From JAWLBY01 sp041687455 (GTDB lineage: Bacteria; Pseudomonadota; Gammaproteobacteria; Xanthomonadales; Xanthomonadaceae): a DNA stretch of 64,000 nt. The notes under the pieces were generated by a model. That model searched no databases. It had not been told where the DNA came from and worked only from the letters and a program-made list of their open reading frames with translations. Of this stretch, positions 54,672-64,000 are shown piece after piece; position 1 is the stretch's first letter; each line of letters begins with the position of its first letter. The position numbers were made by a program, and so were the translations under genes. The stretch is taken from the NCBI GenBank assembly GCA_041687455.1, contig JAWLBY010000018.1:17532-81531 (forward strand), written 5' to 3'.

Positions 54672-54689
54672 GGATCAAGGAAAGTGCCG

Positions 54690-56540
54690 ATGAAACGATG
54701 GACCCTGCTTGCAGCGATCGGCACGGCGACTGCGTCGATCGCCCCGGCGCAGTCGGCCGGGCTTCCGGACCCGGGATTCCTCGATGGACGCTGGCGCAGC
54801 GATTTCGCCAGTGCCGCGATCGGTACCGCGATGCGGCCGCTGAACTACGATCCGATGTGCCCGTTCCCGCAGTCGCCATTCGCGATCTGCCTGCAGAACC
54901 TGCAGCCGCTGCCCGGACAGACCGGTTCGTTTCCACCGCGCGTGTATTCGCGTTCGAACTGGGTCGGATTGCCGGGCAGCGCCGAACCGTTCTGGGTGGT
55001 GACCGCCAATGTCGAGCCGACGCTCGATCGCAACTGCAACAGCGGCCCACCGAACCAGAGCGAGCCGGTCGTGCGTCCGTTCGAGGGCGTATTCGGCCTC
55101 TCGGTGCAGCCAGCGGAAACGACCGCCCAGCCCTATCGCAACGAAGTGGTGCTTGCCGTCGACCTGAGTCATCGACCACGCCAACGTGCCGAGCGGCCGA
55201 GCTGCAAGACCGATGAATTCATTCCGTTCCTGAGTTACGGCCTCGACAGCGCTCGCGGCGCCGGCGGGCCGCTCGCCGAACTGGGGCCGGAAGGACCGTC
55301 TCCGCTGCTGCGCTTCAACTATCGGTTGGTCGATTCGAATGCCGACATGTTCGATGTCGGCCAGCCGCTGCCACCGAAGCCGCGCGGCCAGTACGCCGGA
55401 TTGTTCGTCGAGGCGCAGTGGCAGGGCCGCAAGCGCTGGGTGTGGATCAACCTGGTCAAGGCCTTCGCAAGCGACGAGCCAGCGTTCACGGCGTTGTGGA
55501 ACTGGGGCCTTCGCGAATCGATGTTCTATCCGGGGGCGGAGATCGTTTTCACATCGGCAGCGTGGTTGAGCGCGCACTGTCCGAACGCGGCGCTGCAGCT
55601 TCCCGCTTCGTTGGCACCGGCACCGATCGCCGACAATGCGCCGCATCCGGTGTCGATCGATCTGCGAGCGCTCTATCAATGCGTCGGGGATCGCTTCGAG
55701 CAGCCTTTCCCGAGTGCCACGCCGGTGCCGCTGACCGGCCTGCATTTCTTCGTCGAGGTCGGCGTTCGCGATCGGGATGGGCTCCCGGGCCTGTCTGCCA
55801 GCGACTACGACAGCCGGCTCGGGATCGCGTTCGACAGTGTCGACCTCGCAGCCAGTGGCACCCCGGCCGCTTCGGATCACGGCTTTCTGTCGCAGCTTGC
55901 GGACGACCTGCTCGGCAGGCCGTGGACGGCAACTGAACTGGCGCACTGGGCATCGCGGCTGTCTGCGGTCGGACGCATCGCGACTTCCCGCGAGATCCTG
56001 CGCTCGCTGCCGGTCCGGCGTGGGGCACTGACCGCCGCCCGGCTGGCGCTGCTCGGTTTCGGCGACACGGTGAACCGGGCCGCACTCGAATCGCTGCTGG
56101 CCGGGCTACGCGCTGGCGAAGACGAACCGGCCGCAGCGCGCCGCCTGGCCGCCGACCCGGCATTCGTGCGAGTCACCCGCTCGCTCGGCGATGAAGCGTT
56201 CATCCGCTTGCTGTGGCGTCGCGCGCTCGGCAGGGACCTGGACGCACATCCGGATGTGCAGGCCATCGTCGACGCCGTCGGCAGCATCGCCGAGTGGCGT
56301 GCCGCGCTGCAGCAGCAGCGCGCGACCCGTGCCGATTTCGTGCTCGCCGTGCATCGCTTCGCCAGTGCGCGGAACCTGCTGACGACCGAGGCCGAGATCG
56401 TGCTGCTGTACCGCGCGTTCATGGACCTGACGCCGGACAGCGAAGGCGTTGCTCACTGGCGTCAGCAGCCGCACATGCCGGAGCGCCTGATCGAAGTGCT
56501 GTACTACACCGACGAGTACCGGCGCCGCTTCGCGGACTGA
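54690..56540 (+). CDS. Secreted protein with C-terminal DUF4214 repeats
   Basis: 616 residues from ATG 54690 (AAGGA 8 bp upstream, 18 bp after the previous stop). Signal peptide ending PAQS. The first 390 residues are a strand-rich domain with several Cys (PMCPFPQSPFAICL, DRNCNSG) that I do not recognise. The C-terminal part has DUF4214-like repeats, such as DEAFIRLLWRRALGRDLD and IVLLYRAFMDLTPDSEG, ending DEYRRRF. DUF4214 occurs in S-layer and glycosylated surface proteins. It probably forms a unit with the gene upstream. Confidence 0.8.
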   Translation: MKRWTLLAAIGTATASIAPAQSAGLPDPGFLDGRWRSDFASAAIGTAMRPLNYDPMCPFPQSPFAICLQNLQPLPGQTGSFPPRVYSRSNWVGLPGSAEPFWVVTANVEPTLDRNCNSGPPNQSEPVVRPFEGVFGLSVQPAETTAQPYRNEVVLAVDLSHRPRQRAERPSCKTDEFIPFLSYGLDSARGAGGPLAELGPEGPSPLLRFNYRLVDSNADMFDVGQPLPPKPRGQYAGLFVEAQWQGRKRWVWINLVKAFASDEPAFTALWNWGLRESMFYPGAEIVFTSAAWLSAHCPNAALQLPASLAPAPIADNAPHPVSIDLRALYQCVGDRFEQPFPSATPVPLTGLHFFVEVGVRDRDGLPGLSASDYDSRLGIAFDSVDLAASGTPAASDHGFLSQLADDLLGRPWTATELAHWASRLSAVGRIATSREILRSLPVRRGALTAARLALLGFGDTVNRAALESLLAGLRAGEDEPAAARRLAADPAFVRVTRSLGDEAFIRLLWRRALGRDLDAHPDVQAIVDAVGSIAEWRAALQQQRATRADFVLAVHRFASARNLLTTEAEIVLLYRAFMDLTPDSEGVAHWRQQPHMPERLIEVLYYTDEYRRRFAD

Positions 56541-56743
56541 CCGCCGTCTGGCCTGGCGCGTCATCCCGGCGCAAGCCCACGGCTGTCCGGGCCCGTTCGC
56601 GCTGTCGACGGGCGAACCCGCGCGCCGCCGCGGCCGTTCGTGTTTCGATACCTCGACACGAACGGTGGCGGAAATGTCGCAAACCGGGCGAATCAGGATG
56701 GGCCCTTGGCGTTCGCCCCTGCTGTCCGGCCGTGCCGCAGCGA

Positions 56744-57088
56744 TCAGCCCGGCGGCCAGTGCATCCGCCGGCCGGCGAGCAGGTGCAGGTGGATGTGGTA
56801 GACGGATTGCCCGCCATCGTCGTTGCAGTTCATGACGACGCGATAGCCGTCGTCGGCGAAGCCTTCCCGCTTCGCAAACGCCGCCGCGGCGATCAGCAGC
56901 TTGCCAGCCAGCTCGGCATCGGACGGCTGCAGGTCGTTCAAGGTCGCGATCGCGCGCTTCGGGATGAACAGCACGTGCACCGGCGCCTTCGGATCGATGT
57001 CGCGGAAGGCGAGCACGTCGTCGTTCTCGAAGACGATGTCGGCCGGAATCTCGCGGCGGATGATCTTGTCGAAAATCGTGTCGGACAT
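56744..57088 (-). CDS. HIT-family purine nucleoside phosphoramidase (HinT-like)
   Basis: 114 residues. The histidine triad reads HIHLHLL (HxHxHxx) in SVYHIHLHLLAGR, and DTIFDKIIRREIPADIV opens the domain. Hydrolyses aminoacyl-adenylate or phosphoramidate bonds (family knowledge). Intact. The G-rich repeat array lies 66 bp upstream of its start. Confidence 0.95.
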   Translation of the reverse strand: MSDTIFDKIIRREIPADIVFENDDVLAFRDIDPKAPVHVLFIPKRAIATLNDLQPSDAELAGKLLIAAAAFAKREGFADDGYRVVMNCNDDGGQSVYHIHLHLLAGRRMHWPPG

Positions 57089-57154
57089 GGGGCGTCTCGT
57101 TGGCTGTGGAGCGAATCCGGGGATAGCGGGTGCCGTCGGGCTTCTGGTTTCGTC

Positions 57155-57256
57155 GGGATTCGGGATTCGGGATTCGGGATTCGGGATTCGGGATTGGGAT
57201 TGGGATTTGGGATTGGGATTGGGATTGGGATTGGGATTGGGATTGGGATTGGGATT
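57155..57256. repeat. Tandem GGGATTC/GGGATT repeat, potential G-quadruplex
   Basis: Five copies of GGGATTC (57155-57189) run directly into eleven copies of GGGATT, one of them GGGATTT (57190-57256). There are sixteen GGG tracts 3-4 bases apart on the + strand. Located in the 419-bp gap 57089-57507 upstream of the HIT gene. Confidence 0.95.
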
Positions 57257-57364
57257 GGGGCAGGGGAGTGTCCGGATTCGTGTGTGTGCAAGGCGGCCGG
57301 ATTCTTGTGTGCAAGGCGGGTTTGGTCTGGGGGCAGGCTTCGCTCGGTTGGAGCGCACTGCAAG

Positions 57365-57389
57365 CCCCTCTCCCCTTGCGGGAGAGGGG
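57365..57389. repeat. Short perfect hairpin, intergenic repeat
   Basis: CCCCTCTCCC (57365-57374), CTTGC loop, GGGAGAGGGG (57380-57389). The same G/A-rich hairpin is common between genes in Xanthomonadaceae. It may serve as a terminator for recR, although 118 bp from its stop. Confidence 0.7.
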
Positions 57390-57507
57390 TCGGGGAGAGG
57401 GGGCGCAAGCCGAACCGCTTCGATCTCGTGTTTGCAACCCCACCGCGCGTCCCGATGACTCACTGCGGTCCCAGCGCTGCGAATCACGACGGCGACGCGC
57501 GTGAACC

Positions 57508-58104
57508 CTACACTTCCTGCCGCGAACCGAATGCATGCGCCAGCGTCCCGCGATCGATGTACTCGAGCTCGCCGCCCAGCGGTACGCCATGCGCCAGTCG
57601 GCTCGGTCGCACGCCGTGCTGGCGGGCGAGCTGCGCGAGATAGTGCGCGGTTGCCTCGCCTTCGACGGTCGGGTTGGTCGCGATGATCAGTTCGCACACA
57701 TCGCCTTCGGCGAGCCGCGCGGCGAGCATGTCCAGGCCGAGCTCGCGCGGGCCGAGGCCATCGAGCGGCGACAGCCGGCCGTGCAGCACGAAATAGCGAC
57801 CGCGGTAGCCGGTGGCCTGCTCGATCGCGGCCAGATCGGCCGGTGATTCGACCACGCACAGCAGTTCGACGTCACGGGCGGGGTTGCGGCACAGCGTGCA
57901 GACCGGTTCCTCGCTGTGGTTGCGACAGCGCTCGCAGTTGCCGATCTTCTGCATCGCCTCGGCCAGCACCGCGGCCAGCCGGCGACCGCCATCGCGGTTG
58001 CGCTCGAGCAGATGCAGCGCCATCCGCTGTGCGGTCTTGGCACCGACACCGGGCAACACGCGGAAGGCGTCGATCAACTGATCGAGCAGTGCAGACGTGC
58101 TCAT
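57508..58104 (-). CDS. recR: Recombination mediator RecR
   Basis: 198 residues. Helix-hairpin-helix near the N-terminus (FRVLPGVGAKTAQRMALHLL), zinc finger CERCRNHSEEPVCTLC, Toprim motifs VVESPADLAAIE and ATNPTVEGEATAHYL. Works with RecO/RecF to load RecA on SSB-coated gaps. ybaB and dnaX upstream form the usual cluster. Confidence 0.97.
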   Translation of the reverse strand: MSTSALLDQLIDAFRVLPGVGAKTAQRMALHLLERNRDGGRRLAAVLAEAMQKIGNCERCRNHSEEPVCTLCRNPARDVELLCVVESPADLAAIEQATGYRGRYFVLHGRLSPLDGLGPRELGLDMLAARLAEGDVCELIIATNPTVEGEATAHYLAQLARQHGVRPSRLAHGVPLGGELEYIDRGTLAHAFGSRQEV

Positions 58105-58132
58105 GCGAAGTGAAAGGCGTCCGCGTGCCGAC

Positions 58133-58456
58133 TCAGAACGGCAGCTTCATGCCCGGCGGCAACGGCAGCCCGGCGGTCGCTTCCGACATCTTCGCCTGGC
58201 TGGCTTCCTGCGCCTTGTTGATCGCGTCGTTGACCGCGGCGGCGACGAGGTCCTCGGCCATCTCCGGATCCGAGGCCATCGTCTCGCGATCGATGCTGAT
58301 CCGCCGGACCTCGAGCTTTCCGGTCATCACGACGGTGACCGCGCCGCCGCCGGCGCGACCGGTCACTTCGACCTGCGCCAGTTCATCCTGCACGCGCTTG
58401 AGGTTTTCCTGCATGCGCTGGGCTTGTTGCATCAGGTTCGCGATCTGGCCGCGCAT
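58133..58456 (-). CDS. ybaB: YbaB/EbfC nucleoid-associated protein
   Basis: 107 residues: MRGQIANLMQQAQRMQENL begins the coiled N-terminal helix, and the Gly-rich strand GRAGGGAVTVVMTGKLEVRRI follows. Binds DNA as a dimer. Sits between recR (28 bp) and dnaX (13 bp), the usual operon order. Confidence 0.96.
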   Translation of the reverse strand: MRGQIANLMQQAQRMQENLKRVQDELAQVEVTGRAGGGAVTVVMTGKLEVRRISIDRETMASDPEMAEDLVAAAVNDAINKAQEASQAKMSEATAGLPLPPGMKLPF

Positions 58457-58469
58457 CGGGGAGTCTCCT

Positions 58470-60266
58470 TCAGTGAGTGGTGTCGTCGGCCGGCCGGATC
58501 GAATCCGGCACCAGCCGCGCCTCGTAACGGGTCATCAGTCGCTGCACGGTCGGGTCGGCGACGAACACGCGTTCCGCTTCGGACTGCCGGGCATCGCGTT
58601 CACGGCGCGTGCGTTCGTGCAACGTCTCGCCGCCGGGACGGCTGGCGACGAACTCGATCCTCGGCGCGCCGCCGAGCGGTTCCGCCAGCGCATCGGCCAG
58701 TTGCTGAACCAGCGACGGGATCCGCAGATGTTCGAGCGCATCCGGCAATGCGAGTTGCAGTCGATCATCGGCGTGCGACACGAACGCGGCACTGGCGGCC
58801 AGCTCGCGGACCGGCCCCTTCAGGCCGAGCGTGGCGACCGTGCCGAGCCACTGTTCGCTGTCGCAGAGCAGCCGCCCGGACCGGCCCGCTGCGACCGCAG
58901 GCGCTGCGGCAGCCGGCGGCGGTGCCATGATCGGCGCGCCGCGGGTCACGAACGCCGGCGCGACCGGCTCGGCCACGGCCGGGCTCGCCTGCGCTGGCAG
59001 CGCCCTTGGCAGCGGCGCCGGTGCGCGCGGCGCCACGATCGCCGCAGCGGCGGCCGCGGCGGCTTCGAGCCCGGCCGGTGCCGGCGGCGACGACGCCGGC
59101 ACCGGCGCCATCAGGGCCGCCGGCATCGGCGGCGCGCTACTGCGCAGCGCAGCAGCCGCCGGTTTCGGCAGTCCGTCGCTGCCGCCGCTGGCTCCGATCG
59201 GGCGGAACGCGAGCATCCGCAGCAGGCTCATCTCGAAGCCGATCCGCGGTGATGGCGCAAACGGCAGCTCGCGCCGTCCGGACAACGCCATCTGGTACCA
59301 CAACTGCACCAGCTCGGCCGGCACCTGCTCGGCCAGCGGCCGCAGCGGCTCGTCGTCATCGACCGCAGACGGCACCAACTGGCAGACCTGGATCCGGTGC
59401 AGATGCGCGGCCAGCTCGTCGAGCACGGCGGAGAAGTCCGGCGAATAGCCGGCCAGCCGATCGACCGCCGCGAGCAACTGCGGGCCGTCACCGGCCGCCA
59501 GCGCTTCCAGCAGCTCGCCGACCTGGGCCCGATCGACGGTGCCGAGCATCGCCGCGACCTCGTCGTTGTTGAGCGTGCCGCCGCCGTAGGCGATCGCCTG
59601 GTCGAGCAGCGACAGGCCGTCGCGCAGGCTGCCGTCGGCGCCGCGAGCCAGTTGGGCGATCGCGCCGTCGTCGAACGCGATCTCCTCGGCAGCGAGGATC
59701 CGGCGCATCTGTTGCGCGATCTGCTCCGGCATCAACCGCTTCAGATTGAACTGCAGGCATCGAGACAGCACCGTCACCGGCAGCTTCTGCGGATCGGTCG
59801 TCGCGAGCAGGAACTTGACGTGTTCCGGCGGTTCCTCGAGCGTCTTCAGCAACGCGTTGAACGCGTTGCGCGACAGCATGTGCACCTCGTCGACCAGATA
59901 GACCTTGTAGCGGCCGCGGGTCGGCATGTACTGGGCGTTCTCGATCACCTCGCGAACGTCGTCGACACCGGTGTTGCTGGCGGCATCGATCTCGATCAGG
60001 TCGACGAAGCGGCCGGCGTCGACCGCGGTGCAGATCGCGCACTCGCCGCACGGCTCGGCACCGACGCCGCGCTCGCAGTTCAGGCTCTTGGCGAAGATCC
60101 GCGCGATCGTCGTCTTGCCGACGCCGCGGGTACCGGTGAACAGGAACGCGTGATGGACGCGACCGGAGTCGAGCGCATTCGACAGTGCGCGCACGACATG
60201 CTCCTGCCCGACCAGCTCGGCAAAACGCTTGGGCCGCCATTTGCGGGCGAGAACGAGATAGGACAT
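58470..60266 (-). CDS. dnaX: DNA polymerase III gamma/tau subunit
   Basis: 598 residues, starting MSYLVLARKWRP at 60266. Walker A GTRGVGKT (45-52), zinc-binding CERGVGAEPCGECAIC, Walker B DEVHML, SRC in LSRCLQF. Linker domain rich in Ala/Pro from about 390 to 500, then the tau C-terminal region. No obvious A-rich frameshift site for making a separate gamma is visible. Confidence 0.97.
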   Translation of the reverse strand: MSYLVLARKWRPKRFAELVGQEHVVRALSNALDSGRVHHAFLFTGTRGVGKTTIARIFAKSLNCERGVGAEPCGECAICTAVDAGRFVDLIEIDAASNTGVDDVREVIENAQYMPTRGRYKVYLVDEVHMLSRNAFNALLKTLEEPPEHVKFLLATTDPQKLPVTVLSRCLQFNLKRLMPEQIAQQMRRILAAEEIAFDDGAIAQLARGADGSLRDGLSLLDQAIAYGGGTLNNDEVAAMLGTVDRAQVGELLEALAAGDGPQLLAAVDRLAGYSPDFSAVLDELAAHLHRIQVCQLVPSAVDDDEPLRPLAEQVPAELVQLWYQMALSGRRELPFAPSPRIGFEMSLLRMLAFRPIGASGGSDGLPKPAAAALRSSAPPMPAALMAPVPASSPPAPAGLEAAAAAAAAIVAPRAPAPLPRALPAQASPAVAEPVAPAFVTRGAPIMAPPPAAAAPAVAAGRSGRLLCDSEQWLGTVATLGLKGPVRELAASAAFVSHADDRLQLALPDALEHLRIPSLVQQLADALAEPLGGAPRIEFVASRPGGETLHERTRRERDARQSEAERVFVADPTVQRLMTRYEARLVPDSIRPADDTTH

Positions 60267-60515
60267 GCGGGGACCGGCCGAAGGGCGAACGGCCATTGTG
60301 CCAAGTTGCCGCCAGCGCGACCAACCCATTCGTTGCGGCAACCGGCGGTCTGTACCGGACCCGACCACGGACAGGCATGCCGACGCGCCGCGCCGCGCTG
60401 CCCCTGGACGTCACCGCGTTGCTTGTGCCGCCGCGGCCTGCCGGGTATCCTTCGCGGCTCGCTTGCGTCCCGAGGATCGGGTCGCCGGCGACATCGCCGC
60501 AGGCGATGCCCGGGT

Positions 60516-60608
60516 GGAGAGGTGTCCGAGTGGTTGAAGGAGCACGCCTGGAAAGTGTGTATACGGCTAAACCCCGTATCGCGGGTTCGAATCCCGCCCT
60601 CTCCGCCA
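60516..60608 (+). tRNA. tRNA-Ser (anticodon GGA)
   Basis: 93 nt including encoded CCA. Acceptor GGAGAGG (60516-60522) pairs with CCTCTCC (60598-60604). Anticodon loop CTGGAAA with GGA at 60550-60552. The long variable arm (about TATACGG...CCCCGTAT) is typical of serine. T arm GCGGGTTCGAATCCCGC. Confidence 0.97.
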
Positions 60609-60655
60609 TCTGAATCGCTGCTGCAGCGCAGGCGATCGAACGCCACCGGATCAAT

Positions 60656-60768
60656 GGTGGCCCCGTCGGTGCCTCCGCGACGATAGGCCGAAAACCCCGC
60701 CAGGTCCGGAAGGAAGCAACGGTATTGGCTGATTCGGGCGCCGGAGTAGTGCTGGCGGGGTCGCCACC
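60656..60768 (+). ncRNA. ffs: Small signal recognition particle RNA (4.5S)
   Basis: 113 nt. The ends GGTGGCCCC and GGGGTCGCCACC pair, and the conserved apical core CAGGTCCGGAAGGAAGCAAC contains the GGAA tetraloop that binds Ffh. Length and core match gammaproteobacterial 4.5S RNA. It lies 47 bp after the tRNA and may share its transcript; a terminator follows. Confidence 0.96.
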
Positions 60769-60775
60769 CTCATCG

Positions 60776-60799
60776 AAACGCGCCTACGGGCGCGTTTTT
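60776..60799 (+). terminator. Rho-independent terminator after ffs
   Basis: AAACGCGCC (60776-60784), TACG loop, GGCGCGTTT (60789-60797), continuing TT. Nine-bp stem with a T run. Confidence 0.95.
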
Positions 60800-60832
60800 C
60801 GTTTGACGATGATGCCCGGCGCCAGAGGAAAA

Positions 60833-60855
60833 GATCGCGGCTGAAGCCGCTCCCA
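60833..60855. repeat. REP-like element
   Basis: GATCGCGGCTGAAGCCGCTC at 60833-60852 is the reverse complement of the element at 12681, with stem GCGGCT/AGCCGC. Confidence 0.8.
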
Positions 60856-60962
60856 TAGGGGAAGCGTCGCCGTCCTGCAACGGCGGCGCGGGCCCGTTCA
60901 TCACCGGAAACGAAGACGCCGCCCGAAGGCGGCGCCTTGCATCGCAACGTAGCAGTTGCCGC

Positions 60963-63662
<2,700 letters not shown>

Positions 63663-63810
63663 CCTGTAGCTCCTGGCGAAGGCGGGGAGGGGTTCCCCCG
63701 CTGCAAAGCGGGGAAGAAAACCGCCCAATTATGCCGGAACTGCGGATGGACCGCAGGTGAGCGGCCGGTTGCGTGGACCAATCGCGACGCGCAAGCCGGA
63801 TGCTCCACTG

Positions 63811-63836
63811 GTAGGAGGGGCTTCAGCCCCGACCGC
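63811..63836. repeat. REP-like element, inverted relative to the following array
   Basis: GTAGGAGGGGCTTCAGCCCC (63811-63830) continues GACCGC; it is the reverse complement of the hairpin core of the array at 63861. Confidence 0.85.
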
Positions 63837-63860
63837 GGCGCCCGGCGCGAAAGCCCCGAA

Positions 63861-64000
63861 GGTGTACGGTCGGGGCTGGAGCCCCTCCTGCGGAAGGTGT
63901 TCGGTCGGGGCTGAAGCCCCTCCTACGGAAGGTTTGCGGTCGGGGCTGAAGCCCCTCCTACGGAAGGTTTGCGGTCGGGGCTGAAGCCCCTCCTACGGAA
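63861..64000. repeat. Tandem array of a 35-bp REP-like unit, open at window edge
   Basis: Four units of exactly 35 bp at 63861, 63896, 63931 and 63966. Each holds CGGTCGGGGCTGAAGCCCC (with the hairpin GGGGCT/AGCCCC; one unit has GGAG in the loop) and ends CGGAA. Units three and four are identical; the array continues past 64000. Confidence 0.95.

Noticed and set aside
58470..60266. Programmed frameshift in dnaX
   Set aside because: I found no A-run slippery heptamer in the expected region; cannot be excluded without scanning or protein data.
63861..64000. CRISPR array
   Set aside because: The 35-bp units follow each other without spacers and are hairpin REP-like cores; no cas genes are present.

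Overview
This 64-kb window has very high GC, strong GC3 codon bias, genes on both strands and few long gaps. It looks like a chromosomal segment of a gammaproteobacterium of the Lysobacterales (Xanthomonadales). The evidence is the order acnA / SRP RNA / tRNA-Ser / dnaX-ybaB-recR, RapA, CnoX-like thioredoxin, several secreted M13/M16 peptidases and amidohydrolases, and short intergenic hairpins built on GGAGCGGCTTCAGCC or GGGGCTGAAGCCCC. The family-level placement is an inference. I see no transposase, integrase, phage gene or CRISPR array.

Left part (1-6.7 kb): the 3' end of a TonB-dependent receptor, a secreted right-handed-helix-like protein, a basic ribbon-helix-helix-like protein and a two-domain acyltransferase of the OlsF (ornithine lipid synthase) type. 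Upstream of the last three genes I see PhoB-box-like 11-bp-phased CTGTCA repeats, each followed by a plausible -10. This suggests a phosphate-starvation block with phosphorus-free membrane lipid synthesis as one output.

6.7-20.5 kb: rapA; an M13 peptidase homologue that has lost a zinc ligand; an HDAC-family deacetylase; an M16 peptidase pair (one catalytic, one not); a beta-CASP metallo-beta-lactamase; an M50-like membrane protease; a dihaem cytochrome c; a DUF502 protein; and a secreted beta-propeller.

20.4-24.2 kb: a compact minus-strand operon, MarR regulator - ArsN1-type N-acetyltransferase - FAD monooxygenase with a cysteine-rich tail - MFS transporter. It reads as an organoarsenical (arsinothricin-like) detoxification and export module under a cysteine-bearing MarR.

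24.2-36.6 kb: a small P-loop kinase, a DUF4442 hot-dog protein and an ABC pair; an ECF42 sigma factor with a translationally coupled YCII/VOC/YCII/DUF1428 operon; a copper operon (copA-cueR, then a second CueR promoter and copZ); a PLP decarboxylase; and a rhodanese divergent from a LysR regulator.

36.6-57.1 kb: a hybrid PAS-rich histidine kinase, a large M16 double-domain protease, a membrane protein with a degenerate GGDEF domain, a cupin, a GH13 alpha-glucosidase, a CnoX-like thioredoxin, a secreted amidohydrolase, a ferritin-like protein, a PD40/amidohydrolase fusion, a secreted DUF4214 protein and a HIT hydrolase.

57.1-64 kb: a G-rich heptamer/hexamer tandem repeat, recR, ybaB, dnaX, tRNA-Ser(GGA), the small SRP RNA with its terminator, acnA, and a 35-bp tandem REP-like array that runs off the window edge.
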